Assembly: GCF_000341345.1 (NCBI RefSeq)
Contig: NC_020302.1
Coordinates: 2,150,075 to 2,214,074, forward strand
Length of the DNA: 64,000 bases
Reading direction: 5' to 3'
From: Corynebacterium halotolerans YIM 70093 = DSM 44683
GTDB taxonomy: Bacteria; Actinomycetota; Actinomycetes; Mycobacteriales; Mycobacteriaceae
Below are positions 54,147 through 63,320 of the stretch, piece after piece. The position numbers and the translations under genes were made by a program. The notes beneath the pieces are model-generated. The model saw nothing but the letters and a program-made list of their open reading frames with translations. It was not told where the DNA came from and did no database searches. Within the stretch, counting starts at the first letter, position 1, and each line of letters begins with the position of its first letter.

Positions 54147-55898
54147 TCAGCGCCCGGCCTTGCCGATCTCGCGGTCGATGCTCCACAGGAGCAGACGGTT
54201 CGGGACCCGGTCCAACGTCATCCGCATCCCCGCCATCGCACCACCCGCCGCGGCATCGCGGACCCGGGGATCCCGGCGCGCCCGCCCGAGTTTGGAGCGG
54301 GCGAATTTATAGGCGTTGCGGTAGGTACCGGGTTTCGCCGGCTTGACCTTCGTCATCTGGTGGAAGAGGAACTCCACCACCACCTCCTGGACCAGGGGCA
54401 ACCCGTACTCCACGACCACCCCCGCCGCCGCCCCGGCAGACTCCGCGCTCCTGCGCATGGCGATCGTCCAGCCCGCCGCCGTCAGCAGCCGGGCGCCCAG
54501 CTTCTCCAGGTCCGTTTCCGTCGCCACCGGAACCCCGCGCAGCATGCTCAGGGCCAGGACATGGTCCATGACGATCTCGCTGACCGTCTCCCGGCTGTCC
54601 TCCTCGGTCACATCGACCAGATCCAACTGCGCCAGCGTCGCCCTGCGCAGGCGCGCGGTCAGCGACTCGTCGTCCTCGTCCGGATACAACTCGCGCTGCC
54701 CGCGGAGCATCTCCTCGACGGCCGGCACGCGGCGGGCGAACTGTCCGCCCAGCGCCCTGGCCAGGTCCTCCAGGGTGGGTCTGTCGTCGGAGCCGGCGGT
54801 CTGCCCGCTTCCCAGGTCCGCCGGGTCCACCCAGACCAGTGATTTCCCCTGGCCGTCCCCGGGCCCGTCGCCGCCCGCCGCGGCCCGCAGCTCCTCGAGC
54901 AGCCGCTTCGCGGCGGCCGCGTCCGGTGCCCCGTCGCCCTCCGGTTCGGTGAACGTGTTGAGGTAGGCCGCGACGTCCTCGCCCACGTAGCGGGTGCTCT
55001 TGACCTTCCCGCGGCGGAAGACCTGGTCCCACACCGACTCAGGTGCGCGCTCCAGCCGGTCGAGCACCTCCTCGAAGATCGGGATCCGGCCCCGGCAGGC
55101 CAGCACCCGGGCGGCGATCGCCGCCCGCAGCCGCGTCCACCGTTCCAGGGGCCCGGTCTTGTGCCGCATGGCGGCCAGCACCTCCAGGAGCAGATCCGCC
55201 GCCAGCGCCTCCTCCGCGGCCAAGGCCAGACGTAGGTTGTCCAGCCACTCGCCTTCTGCGGTCGCCGCCCGCACGATCGTCCGCAGCTCCCCGTCGCCGG
55301 CCACCGCCAGTTCCGCGGCGCCGAACTGCGTCCGGCTGCCCGACTCCTCCAGCAGGCTGCACAGGACCTCGCGGGCGGACTCGTCATCCGCCGGAATCGC
55401 CGCCGGCGCCTGGGCGCTGTAGCCGCCGCCGCGTACCGCGCGGCGGCGCTCCGCCAGGTACTCGCTGAGCAGCGGGCGGCCCTGGATGCCCAGGTGACCG
55501 ATGTGCTCCGAGTCCTCCCGCGTCCAGGCCAGCGGGCCCGAACCGGCCAGAGACAGGGTGTGGAACCAGCCCCGGGCCACGGCCTCCGTGAGCACCACCG
55601 CGAGCTTCTCCTCGCTCGCCGCCCGCAGCAGACCCCCGAGCTCCCCTCCCCCGGCGCTCACGTGGACGCCACCGCCGGCCTCCGGGTTCAGGTCATCGGA
55701 GATCACCAGCAGGCCGTGCGTCGAGGCCTTCCCGATCCCGGCCTCCCCGACGAGCCGGGCCAGTGCCACGAGCTCGCGCGGGCCGAACCGGACGGTGCGT
55801 CCGGCCGCCGAGATCTCCTCCGCGGAGACGTCCAGATCATTTCCGACGACGAGGCGGAAGTTGCCGTCGCTGACACTGAGAGCACTGGTGTTGGTCAC
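54147..55898 (-). CDS. Large soluble protein of unknown function
   Basis: A 583-residue protein with no membrane helix or signal. It is helical, rich in Ala/Leu/Glu/Arg, with a first domain to about residue 170 that could bind a small ligand (GNFRLVVGNDLDVSAEE), a helical middle and a C-terminal basic part (YRNAYKFARSKLGRARRDP). The GTG at 55898 has only a weak ribosome binding site. I recognise no domain; the long Ala-rich helices might suit a scaffold or an unstudied regulator. Confidence 0.65.
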   Translation of the reverse strand: MTNTSALSVSDGNFRLVVGNDLDVSAEEISAAGRTVRFGPRELVALARLVGEAGIGKASTHGLLVISDDLNPEAGGGVHVSAGGGELGGLLRAASEEKLAVVLTEAVARGWFHTLSLAGSGPLAWTREDSEHIGHLGIQGRPLLSEYLAERRRAVRGGGYSAQAPAAIPADDESAREVLCSLLEESGSRTQFGAAELAVAGDGELRTIVRAATAEGEWLDNLRLALAAEEALAADLLLEVLAAMRHKTGPLERWTRLRAAIAARVLACRGRIPIFEEVLDRLERAPESVWDQVFRRGKVKSTRYVGEDVAAYLNTFTEPEGDGAPDAAAAKRLLEELRAAAGGDGPGDGQGKSLVWVDPADLGSGQTAGSDDRPTLEDLARALGGQFARRVPAVEEMLRGQRELYPDEDDESLTARLRRATLAQLDLVDVTEEDSRETVSEIVMDHVLALSMLRGVPVATETDLEKLGARLLTAAGWTIAMRRSAESAGAAAGVVVEYGLPLVQEVVVEFLFHQMTKVKPAKPGTYRNAYKFARSKLGRARRDPRVRDAAAGGAMAGMRMTLDRVPNRLLLWSIDREIGKAGR

Positions 55899-55981
55899 CG
55901 GTTCAGCCTATAAGGGAAGCTTCCGTCACCGTCGCGGAAACCCCGTGGCACCGGCCGTTCCCGGTGGCCGCGCCCCGGTCC

Positions 55982-56935
55982 TCAGACCCGGTACAGGTCG
56001 AGCGCGAAGTCGCCCCGGCTGTCGGTGCAGGTCCGCTCCCGCGTGAACCCGGCCCGGGCGGCGTCCCCGGCCAGCTCGCCGGGGGCGAATTTCCGGGAGA
56101 TCTCCGTCAGGATGGACTCGCCTTCCGTGAACCGGCGCCGCCTCCCCAGGCTGGGGAATGCGATGTCCACCGGTTTCTCGGCGACCAGGTGCATCTCGAT
56201 CCGCCGCTGCCGGTCGTTCCAGCGCGCCTCGTGCCGGAAGTCGCCCCGGTCGAGGCCTGCCGTGGGCACCGTCCGGGCGATCACGTCGAGGACATTGAGG
56301 TTGAATTCCGCGGTCACGCCGGCGGCGTCGTCGTAGGCGGTCTCCAGCCGGGCCGGGTCCTTCACCAGGTCGTGGCCGATGATCAGGTGGTCGCCCGGTG
56401 CCAGCCGGGCCCGGACCTTCGACAGGAACCGGGCGCGCTCCTCCTCGGTGAAGTTGCCGATGGTCCCGCCGAGGAACAGCAGCAGGCGGCGGCCGGCCAC
56501 CCCGGGTAGCGGGTCGGGCAGGTGGTGGAAGTCCGCGATGACCGGGTTGACCCGCAGGCCCGGGTAGGCCTGCGTGAGCTGCCCGGCGGCCTCCTCCGTG
56601 ATCTCGGCGCTGACGTCGATCGGGATGAACTCCCTGCCACCCGCGTCACCGGCAGCACCTCCGGCCAGCCAGGCGTCGAGGAGGATCCGTGTCTTGGTGG
56701 AGGTCCCGGACCCGAGTTCCAGTACCGTCACGGGACGGCAGGCCGCGATCAGCTCGGCGGCGCACTCGCCGAGGATCGCCGCCTCGGCGCGGGTCTGGTA
56801 GTACTCGGGCAACCGGGTGATCTCGTCGAAGAGCCGGCTTCCCCGCTCGTCGTAGAACCAGCGCGGCGGGAGCGTCGCCGGTTCCTCCCAGAGCCCCTTG
56901 CGCAGGTCCTCCTCGAGGACGTGTTGCTCGCTCAC
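55982..56935 (-). CDS. egtD: L-histidine N-alpha-methyltransferase
   Basis: A 317-residue EgtD, which trimethylates histidine with S-adenosylmethionine to give hercynine. The N-terminal part has RWFYDERGSRLFDEIT and LPEYYQTRAE, and the SAM-binding motif is LELGSGTSTKTRILL. Later blocks (RRLLLFLGGTIGNFTEEE, GVTAEFNLNVLDVI) are typical of EgtD. The GTG at 56935 overlaps the egtB stop (GTGA), so the enzymes are produced together. Confidence 0.95.
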   Translation of the reverse strand: MSEQHVLEEDLRKGLWEEPATLPPRWFYDERGSRLFDEITRLPEYYQTRAEAAILGECAAELIAACRPVTVLELGSGTSTKTRILLDAWLAGGAAGDAGGREFIPIDVSAEITEEAAGQLTQAYPGLRVNPVIADFHHLPDPLPGVAGRRLLLFLGGTIGNFTEEERARFLSKVRARLAPGDHLIIGHDLVKDPARLETAYDDAAGVTAEFNLNVLDVIARTVPTAGLDRGDFRHEARWNDRQRRIEMHLVAEKPVDIAFPSLGRRRRFTEGESILTEISRKFAPGELAGDAARAGFTRERTCTDSRGDFALDLYRV

Positions 56936-58176
56936 CGGATCGGCCCCGTCGCCAGGCGCAGGCCCGCGCACACCCAGCGGGATTCGGCGGGGAAGAAATT
57001 GCGGTAGGTCTTCCGCGAGTGCCCGGCCGGGGTCAGCGCCGAGGCCCCGCGCAGCACGTACTGGTCGGACATGAACTTGCCGTTGTACTCGCTGGCCACC
57101 CCCTCCTCGGGCTGGAAGCCGGGGTAGGGCAGGTAGGCGCTCTGCGTCCACTCCCACACCCCGCCGATGGAGTTGCGGCGCACATTACCGGGGTGGCAGC
57201 GCTGCGGGTCGAGCTCGTCGCCGAAGTCCCAGTCCCCGGCGACGGACTCCCACTCCGCCTCGGTGGGCAGGCGGTGTCCGGCCCAGGTGGCGAAGGCGTG
57301 GGCCTCGTAGAAGGAGATGTGGACGACCGGCTCCGAGTCCACCACCGGTCGGCGACCGGACAGGGTGAACGTGGTCCAGGTGCTGTCCTCCTCCCGGCGC
57401 CAGTAACCGGGTGCCTCCCAGCCGTTCTGCTTGACCGACGCCCAACCGTCGGACAGCCACAGCTCAGGGCGCCGGTAGCCGCCGTCGGCCATGAACTCCT
57501 TCCACTCCCCCACGGTGACCTGCCGGTCGGCGATGGCCCCCTCCGGCAGATAGGTCCTGTGGCGCGGGCGTTCGTTGTCGTAGGAGAAGCCCCACGAGTC
57601 CTCGGCACCGAGCTCGGCGACACCCTCGGCGACGGGCACCCAGCCGCACTCCGGGACGTCGACAAGCGTATCCGCCGGCCGCTCCAGGTAGACGGGATCC
57701 GTGGGGTTGAGCGAGAGCAGGTGCTTGAAGTCCATCAGCAGCAGTTCCTGGTGCTGCTGCTCGTGGTGGCAGCCCATCTCGAGCAGCTCGAGGGCGCGCC
57801 CGTCGAGGTCGCCGCCCTCAAGCGCCGCCGTCACCCGCTTGTCGACGTCCGCGCGGTACCCGGCGATCTCCGCCACCGACGGCCGGGTGATCATCCCGCG
57901 CTGCGGGCGGGGCTGGCGGTCGCCGATGGCCTCGTAATAGGAGTTGAACAAAAACCGGTGCCCGGGATTCTCGACCCGCCCGAGCACCATCTCCTCGAAG
58001 AACCAGGTGGTGTGGGCCCGGTGCCAGGCTACCGGGCTGGCCGAGGTCATCGACTGGGGCACCTGGTCCTCCGGGCTCAGCCGCGACACCAGCCGATCGG
58101 TCAGCGCCCGGGTGGTCGTGTACAGATCCGCGAGTTCCTGCGGATCCGCCTGTCGGGGACGGACGGTGACAGTCAT
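56932..58176 (-). CDS. egtB: Ergothioneine biosynthesis sulfoxide synthase
   Basis: A 414-residue EgtB, the non-heme iron enzyme that joins hercynine to a sulfur donor using oxygen. The N-terminal DinB-like domain has WHRAHTTWFFEE and the iron ligands in CHHEQQHQEL (His 138, His 142). The C-terminal FGE-sulfatase-like domain has HRLPTEAEWESVAG and GGVWEWTQSAYLP. Arg 87 and Arg 90 (DRQPR) sit about where mycobacterial EgtB binds gamma-glutamylcysteine, which hints at that donor. GAGGTG precedes the ATG. egtA, egtC and egtE are not next to it. Confidence 0.95.
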   Translation of the reverse strand: MTVTVRPRQADPQELADLYTTTRALTDRLVSRLSPEDQVPQSMTSASPVAWHRAHTTWFFEEMVLGRVENPGHRFLFNSYYEAIGDRQPRPQRGMITRPSVAEIAGYRADVDKRVTAALEGGDLDGRALELLEMGCHHEQQHQELLLMDFKHLLSLNPTDPVYLERPADTLVDVPECGWVPVAEGVAELGAEDSWGFSYDNERPRHRTYLPEGAIADRQVTVGEWKEFMADGGYRRPELWLSDGWASVKQNGWEAPGYWRREEDSTWTTFTLSGRRPVVDSEPVVHISFYEAHAFATWAGHRLPTEAEWESVAGDWDFGDELDPQRCHPGNVRRNSIGGVWEWTQSAYLPYPGFQPEEGVASEYNGKFMSDQYVLRGASALTPAGHSRKTYRNFFPAESRWVCAGLRLATGPIR

Positions 58177-58301
58177 GCGGCACCTCGTTCCTTACTCTGC
58201 ATCGGGTTCGAATCCTGTTGCTGTGGACACAACCGAGCCGAGTATATGCGCGCCTCACAACATGTGTCGGGGCACGATCCTGGCCTCGGATGAGCGCAAA
58301 A

Positions 58302-58335
58302 GGCCGGGCGGACGCTCATCGACGCCCGCCCGGCC
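58302..58335 (-). terminator. Intrinsic terminator of the nucleoside hydrolase operon
   Basis: GGCCGGGCG and CGCCCGGCC form a perfect 9-bp stem; on the minus strand it is followed by TTTT. It lies 38 nt past the stop at 58374 and contains one GCTCATCGACGCC element. Confidence 0.88.
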
Positions 58336-58373
58336 CTCACCGGCTCACGGCACTACTACTTGGATTACTGGGA

Positions 58374-59318
58374 CTACTTGGACACGGCCTTGATCGCGTC
58401 CACCACGAGGCCCCAGAACTTCTCGTGGTCGAGGTCCACGGCCGCCTGCGTGGTGCAGTCCTCGGGTGCCGGCGCACGGAAGTCGGCGACGGTCATGCCG
58501 GTGGTCAGCCTGCCGTCGATCTCCACGTCCAGCGGCACCTTCACCACGGAGACCACGGAGGGGTCGATCAGGTAGGCCACGGCGCACGGGTCGTGGACCG
58601 GCGGGTGCTCGAAGCCCTGGGCGTCCTGGTAGTTCTTCCGGAAGGCGTCGAAAAGCCCGACGACGAAGTCGGCCACGTCGGTGCCCAGTGCCTTGATCTC
58701 GGCCTCGACCTCGTCGGTGGCGAGGGCCTGGTGGGTCAGGTCGAGGCCGACCATGGTCAGCGGCCACGGCTCGTTGAACACGATGTGGGCGGCCTCGGGG
58801 TCGACCTTGATGTTGAACTCGGCCACGGCGGACCAGTTGCCCACGTGGTAGCCGCCGCCCATGAGCACGACCTCGGCCACGCGCTCGACGATGCGCGGCT
58901 CCTTGCGGGCGGCCAGGGCGATATTGGTCAGCGGGCCGGTCGGCACCAGCGTCACGGTGCCGGGCTCGGAGTTCATCACGGTGTCGATGATGAAGTCCAC
59001 CGCGTGTCCCTCGGCCAGCTCCACGGTCGGCTCGGGCAGCTCATAGCCGTGGATCTCCATGCCGGTGTCGCCGTGGATGTCCTCGGCGACCTCCACCGGC
59101 CGCACCAGCGGGCGGGTGCAGCCGGCGTACATTGGCACGTCGGTCAGCCCGGCAACGGTGCACACCTGGCGGGCGTTGTAGGTGACCTTTTCCAGGGTCT
59201 GGTTGCCGCCGATGGTCGTGATGCCGAGCAGCTCGATCCCGGGGTTGCCGGCGGCGAGCAGGATGGCGACGGCGTCGTCGTGGCCGGGATCGCAGTCGAG
59301 GATGATCTTTCGTGCCAT
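58374..59318 (-). CDS. Nucleoside hydrolase, probably uridine-preferring
   Basis: A 314-residue nucleoside hydrolase that cleaves the N-glycosidic bond of ribonucleosides. The calcium-site signature is IILDCDPGHDDAVAILLAAG, and LVPTGPLTNIALA, VLMGGGYHVGNWSAVAEFN and HDPCAVAYL are present. Coupling to an upstream MFS transporter matches the C. glutamicum uriT-uriH arrangement for uridine use. The ATG at 59318 is 7 nt after the transporter stop. No ribokinase gene is adjacent in this window. Confidence 0.93.
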   Translation of the reverse strand: MARKIILDCDPGHDDAVAILLAAGNPGIELLGITTIGGNQTLEKVTYNARQVCTVAGLTDVPMYAGCTRPLVRPVEVAEDIHGDTGMEIHGYELPEPTVELAEGHAVDFIIDTVMNSEPGTVTLVPTGPLTNIALAARKEPRIVERVAEVVLMGGGYHVGNWSAVAEFNIKVDPEAAHIVFNEPWPLTMVGLDLTHQALATDEVEAEIKALGTDVADFVVGLFDAFRKNYQDAQGFEHPPVHDPCAVAYLIDPSVVSVVKVPLDVEIDGRLTTGMTVADFRAPAPEDCTTQAAVDLDHEKFWGLVVDAIKAVSK

Positions 59319-59325
59319 GTGGGGA

Positions 59326-60798
59326 TTACTCCTTGATAGAGGCGGTGGAAGCGACGTCAGCGGCGGCGGCGTCGGCCTTCTCCTTGGCCGCCAGGGTGTC
59401 GGTGATGGTCTCCGGGTTGGGAATCAGGAACGAGGTCACAAACGCCAGCCCCACGATAACCGCACCGGCCGTGATGCCCGCCGCGTACCCGCCACCGTTG
59501 TCAGCGAACATCGTGGACACGGCGAAGAGGATGGCGAAGCTGACGCCCGCGCCGAGGTTGAAGGCGCCGGCGTTCATGCCCGGCAGGTAGCCCTGGTTGT
59601 CGGCGGGGCTGAGCACCACGCCCAGGCCGTTGAGCATGATGTTGGCGATGCCCGCGTAGGTCACGCCGATGAACAGGGAGATGATCAGCAGCATCCAGCC
59701 GGCGGGGGCCGCGGTGATGAAGATCGCGGCCACCAGGCCCACGAGGGTGCCGATCAGGCCGACCTGCATGACGAGCTTGTAGCCGAAGCGGGAGGCCAGG
59801 GCACCGGCGATCGGACCCATCACCAGGCCAGCCAGCGCGTACGGGGTCAGGGTCCACCAGGAGACCGTCTCGGCGGCCATGCCGGCGCCGTTCTCGGCGT
59901 CCTGTCCGAGGTTCGGGATCAGGCCGTTCATCACCGCGAACACGCCGGTCATGGTCAGCAGGGTGGTCAGCAGCAGGGCCCAGGTGCGGCGCTGCTTCAG
60001 GTACTCGACGGTCACCAGCGGGTGCTCCTGGCGCTTCTCGATATTCCAGAAGGCGATGATCCCCGCGGCGCCGACGACCACGAGCACGGCGAACAGCAGC
60101 CAATTCGCGCCGGCCAGCTTGCCCGCCTCATTGAAGGCGGTCAGCAGCGCGCCGATGGCGATGGCCAGCGGCACCACGCCCTTCCAGTCCATCGGCGGGG
60201 TGACCTCGGCGGTGGACTCGCGGGCGAACAGGCGCACACCGACAACGGCGAGGACACATACCACGGCCATGACCCAGAAGATGGAGCGGAAGCCGAAGGT
60301 GCCGGCCAGCCAGCCACCGGCCAGTGCATCGACGCCCGCGATACCGCCGTTGACGGAGGTGAGGATGCCCAGCAGCAGGGCGTACTGCCGCTCGTTGGGG
60401 ACCTGCTGGCGCAGCATGATCAGGCACAGCGGCACGGTCGGGCCGGCCACACCCTGGATGACGCGGCCGATGAACAGCACGGTGACGTTGGGCGCGAGCG
60501 CGGAGACGACGCAGCCGATCGCCGTGAGCGCCATCATGCCGACGAGAATCTTGCGACGCCCCACCAGATCACCCCAGCGCGGCAGGAACAGGGAGAACAG
60601 CGCGGCCGCGGTGAAGAACGCGGTCTGGGTCAGGCCGATCTGGGCCGCGGTGGCGCCCAGCTCCCGCTCCATCGTGGCCAGGGCCGGGGAGAGCATGGAG
60701 GCGTTGAGCTGGAAGGCGAAGACCGCGACCAGCAGCGCCAGGACAAGAGGGATCACCTCCGACATGGGGGCGCGACGGGCTTCTACGACATGGGACAT
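59326..60798 (-). CDS. MFS transporter, probable nucleoside (uridine) permease
   Basis: A 490-residue major facilitator with about 14 helices. The inter-helix signature is GDLVGRRKILVG. The second half contains PLVTVEYLKQRRTWALLL and YLPGMNAGAFNLGAG. It lies immediately upstream of the nucleoside hydrolase, as uriT does with uriH in C. glutamicum, so I infer nucleoside uptake. The start at 60798 follows GAGGTGG. Other family members could be drug exporters, so the substrate is inferred from context. Confidence 0.82.
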   Translation of the reverse strand: MSHVVEARRAPMSEVIPLVLALLVAVFAFQLNASMLSPALATMERELGATAAQIGLTQTAFFTAAALFSLFLPRWGDLVGRRKILVGMMALTAIGCVVSALAPNVTVLFIGRVIQGVAGPTVPLCLIMLRQQVPNERQYALLLGILTSVNGGIAGVDALAGGWLAGTFGFRSIFWVMAVVCVLAVVGVRLFARESTAEVTPPMDWKGVVPLAIAIGALLTAFNEAGKLAGANWLLFAVLVVVGAAGIIAFWNIEKRQEHPLVTVEYLKQRRTWALLLTTLLTMTGVFAVMNGLIPNLGQDAENGAGMAAETVSWWTLTPYALAGLVMGPIAGALASRFGYKLVMQVGLIGTLVGLVAAIFITAAPAGWMLLIISLFIGVTYAGIANIMLNGLGVVLSPADNQGYLPGMNAGAFNLGAGVSFAILFAVSTMFADNGGGYAAGITAGAVIVGLAFVTSFLIPNPETITDTLAAKEKADAAAADVASTASIKE

Positions 60799-60891
60799 GC
60801 AGGACCACCTCAGTGGGACGGGGCCTCGAGTCCTGTCCACGTTGTCGCAGGCCCCGTCGGCCGAAGCAATAAAGGTGCCCTCATTGTCCTC

Positions 60892-60957
60892 CCCCGTGCG
60901 AGGTGGGGCCAAACAAAGGTTATGACCTGCGGGGAAACGATTGCTTATCGACGCCGC
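60892..60957 (+). repeat. Direct repeat flanking the toxin-antitoxin unit, left copy
   Basis: About 66 nt that align with 62421-62488 with one single-base indel and roughly 75% identity. The centre CAAACAAAGGTTATGAC (60910-60926) is exact in both. The two copies frame the PIN/HTH pair. Confidence 0.75.
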
Positions 60958-60983
60958 GCGGAGGCCTGGCGGAAGCGAGAGCT

Positions 60984-61542
60984 CTACAGTTCGTCCACGA
61001 TCCCGCGCATTTCGTCGGCGAACCGCGGTGCCATCGACCGCTCCAACCGGTACAGCAGTTCATCCATGGTCACCGGCGGTCGCCGCCGCTTCTCCACCAT
61101 GGCCTCCAGGGCCTTCACCACCCGCACCTGATTGAGATCGAGCACATCCAAGAGGAACTCATCCGAGCTCACCGCATGCAGACTATGCTGCTCGAGAGCC
61201 GAATCAGGAAAGTCCCGGAGGTTATCGGTGACGATGACAGAGGCATTTCCCTCAATGGCTGCGGCGATGACGTGTCTGTCATCGGAGTCGGGGACTCCCC
61301 TGATCGAGTCGACGAGGCTCTCCCAGTTCTCGACGCGGGCATCAGGAAAAGCCTCATCCATCCGCTGTCCCCGCACCCTCGCCCGTTCCAATGGAGTGTC
61401 CGTGACTTTGACTATCGCCCGCGACACCTCGTCGAGGATCCGCCCGCTCCAGAGAGGAACGAAGGCATCACGACGCGCGAGCTCCAGCAGCAGATCCGCT
61501 TTGACGATCGGAACGAGGGTGCAATGCCCGAAACCCCGCCAC
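60984..61542 (-). pseudogene. PIN-domain toxin, frameshifted near its start
   Basis: The reading frame to 60984 encodes most of a PIN-domain ribonuclease: CTLVPIVKADLLLELARR, then PLWSGRILDEVSRAIV and DSDDRHVIAAAIEGNASVIV. But this frame has no usable start. The natural start is the GTG at 61542, which overlaps the antitoxin stop; it reads V-A-G-F-R-A-L and then leaves the PIN frame. The segment that should carry the first catalytic Asp (usually LLDTCTL) is missing. A small out-of-frame deletion fits, giving a length of 559 nt, not a multiple of three. The toxin is therefore probably inactive; a sequencing error cannot be excluded. Confidence 0.8.
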
Positions 61543-62060
61543 TATTCTCGCCCCTCCGGCTGCGAACGTGCCTCTTTCACCGCGGAGTAGAAGGTGGACT
61601 CGTCGACGTCATACAGTCCGTCATCCTCAGCGTCATTCACCATCTCCTCAAAGACCTGGTCCCGCTTCTCATTGAGCGACTTCTGGTAATCAAGCACATC
61701 AGCCAACAGAATGCGGCGGTGACGGCTGCCCGTCGGCTTTTCACAGGCGATCTCCCCCTTATCGATCAGCTTGATCAGTGTAGGTCGGCTGATGCCGAGA
61801 TGATCAGCCGCCTCCTGGGTGGTCAGCTTCCTGTCCACCGGAGAAATCGTGATGGCCCGTTTCCTGGCCATCGCAGCGACAATCCGGGTCAGGAGCTCAT
61901 GCACCTCGAGTGGGAGCTGAATCTGCTCGCCGTCGGGTCCCAGCAGCGCGGCGGGAGCGTCGTGCTGATCGAGGAACCGCGAGAGATCCAACATGTCGTC
62001 AAGATTGTCGGGCGGCAGCACCGTCGTGCGATGTTTGAAATCCCTTACCTTCGTGCTCAT
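61542..62060 (-). CDS. HTH (excisionase-like) antitoxin of the PIN unit
   Basis: A 172-residue protein with a helix-turn-helix of the MerR/excisionase type (LTTQEAADHLGISRPTLIKL, then GSRHRRILLADVLDYQK) in its C-terminal half and a polar N-terminal region. Such genes accompany PIN toxins in actinobacteria and act as DNA-binding antitoxin and autoregulator. I chose ATG 62060; an in-frame GTG at 62066 lies closer to AGGGGGA. Its stop overlaps the toxin GTG by one base. Confidence 0.82.
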   Translation of the reverse strand: MSTKVRDFKHRTTVLPPDNLDDMLDLSRFLDQHDAPAALLGPDGEQIQLPLEVHELLTRIVAAMARKRAITISPVDRKLTTQEAADHLGISRPTLIKLIDKGEIACEKPTGSRHRRILLADVLDYQKSLNEKRDQVFEEMVNDAEDDGLYDVDESTFYSAVKEARSQPEGRE

Positions 62061-62636
62061 GCCCACACCATCCCCCTAATTCGAAAAATCCGCAACAGCA
62101 GAAGACGTCTCTGACCTGCCGCAATTCTTACGCCCGGACCTACACCCCCCTGCCCAGCCCTCTCCGCTCGTTGCCCCATATCTCACCTCCACCTCCTCAA
62201 ACGCCCCCCACCATCGCCGGACGCCCCCGGTGGTCGGGCCCCTGGCGCCCGCAGCGAGCCCTACCGGCGGCACCAAACCAATCCTCGGCACCATATCCGC
62301 CACACCCCCGCCCCCGCAGGGCAATATCCCCAGTGGAGCTGTCCCCTCGTTGAACTGATTTTCTTGATCCGCTTGCCGACATTCCACAGAAGGATATGAC
62401 GCGCGGCTTTTCCGGCCCCTCCCCGTAGGGAGGTGGCATCAAACAAAGGTTATGACTTGCAGGGAACTAATTGATTGGCGACGTCGCGTCGCGATCAGCG
62501 TGAGCACTCTGACAGGGGGTAGTTGGTGACCACCCCCATTCATGCCTTGCGAAACGTCCCACCTACACGCCGCGATGCCCACAAGGACGGCGCTCGCCGC
62601 GAGTGCCTTTGAGAATTTCATAGATTGGACTTGGCC
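62061..62636. other. Long intergenic region with the right direct repeat
   Basis: About 575 nt, pyrimidine-rich on the plus strand to about 62350, without a credible gene. It should contain the antitoxin promoter (left end, minus strand) and the excalibur gene promoter (right end), plus the right copy of the direct repeat at 62421-62488. Confidence 0.5.
62421..62488 (+). repeat. Direct repeat flanking the toxin-antitoxin unit, right copy
   Basis: Partner of 60892-60957; the exact 17-bp centre lies at 62440-62456. Confidence 0.75.
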
Positions 62637-63245
62637 ATGCCTTCTTCCAACGGACCCTTCAATATGGGCTCCTTCAACACCGGCGGAAATTCCGGCGACT
62701 ACAACACCTCCCCTTTCGACACCTCCACGTCATCGCCTGGCGAGCCGCAGCGCTCCACAGGCAGTGGTTGCCTGAAGTGGGGCGCGATCATCTTCGCCTT
62801 CCTGGCCGTGATCGGCCTGATCGGCTCCTGCACCTCCGAGCCCACCGAGGTCGAGGTTCCCGGCCCAACCACGACCGTGACGGTCACCGAGGAAGCCGAG
62901 CGCGACACGACGACGGTCACCACCACCGTCACCGAGGAAGCCGAAGCGGAGCCTCAGCCCTCTGAGCCCACGGAGACCGAGACTGACGCAGCCGGTGTCG
63001 GGGCGGGGGCGGGCGCAGGTGCCGGAGCGGACGTGGATAACCGGCAGCGAATGGGCGCCGTGGCTCCCCCGCCGGTTTCTCCCGCACGGGCTCCGGAGCC
63101 CGCAGCGCCTGCAGCACCTGTGGCCACCTCATACGCCAACTGCTCGGCCGTCCGCGCCGCCGGTGCGGCACCGATCTACGCTGGCCAGCCCGGCTACAGC
63201 ACGAAGCTGGATCGCGACGGCGACGGAGTCGCCTGCGAGCGATGA
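62637..63245 (+). CDS. Membrane-anchored excalibur-domain protein
   Basis: A 202-residue protein. A Gly/Ser/Asn-rich N-terminus (about 1-45) precedes one membrane helix (WGAIIFAFLAVIGLIGSC), then an extracellular Thr/Glu/Val-rich stalk with VTVTEEAE units and a Gly/Ala tract. It ends in an excalibur calcium-binding domain: YANCSAVRAAGAAPIYAGQ and DRDGDGVACER. Excalibur domains are exported and related to calmodulin-like DxDxDG loops. The start is ATG 62637; a TTG at 62625 is in frame. Confidence 0.85.
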   Translation: MPSSNGPFNMGSFNTGGNSGDYNTSPFDTSTSSPGEPQRSTGSGCLKWGAIIFAFLAVIGLIGSCTSEPTEVEVPGPTTTVTVTEEAERDTTTVTTTVTEEAEAEPQPSEPTETETDAAGVGAGAGAGAGADVDNRQRMGAVAPPPVSPARAPEPAAPAAPVATSYANCSAVRAAGAAPIYAGQPGYSTKLDRDGDGVACER

Positions 63246-63320
63246 GTGCCGGATGCCGGCGGGGGTAATCTCTGACAGGGTAATTTCAGTTCATGCACAG
63301 CCTGAATACATAATCGGCAG

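Noticed and set aside
58201..58220. GGGTTCGAATCC, which looks like a tRNA T-arm, upstream of egtB
   Set aside because: The stem pairs poorly beyond three bases, and no anticodon arm, D arm or acceptor is found around it.
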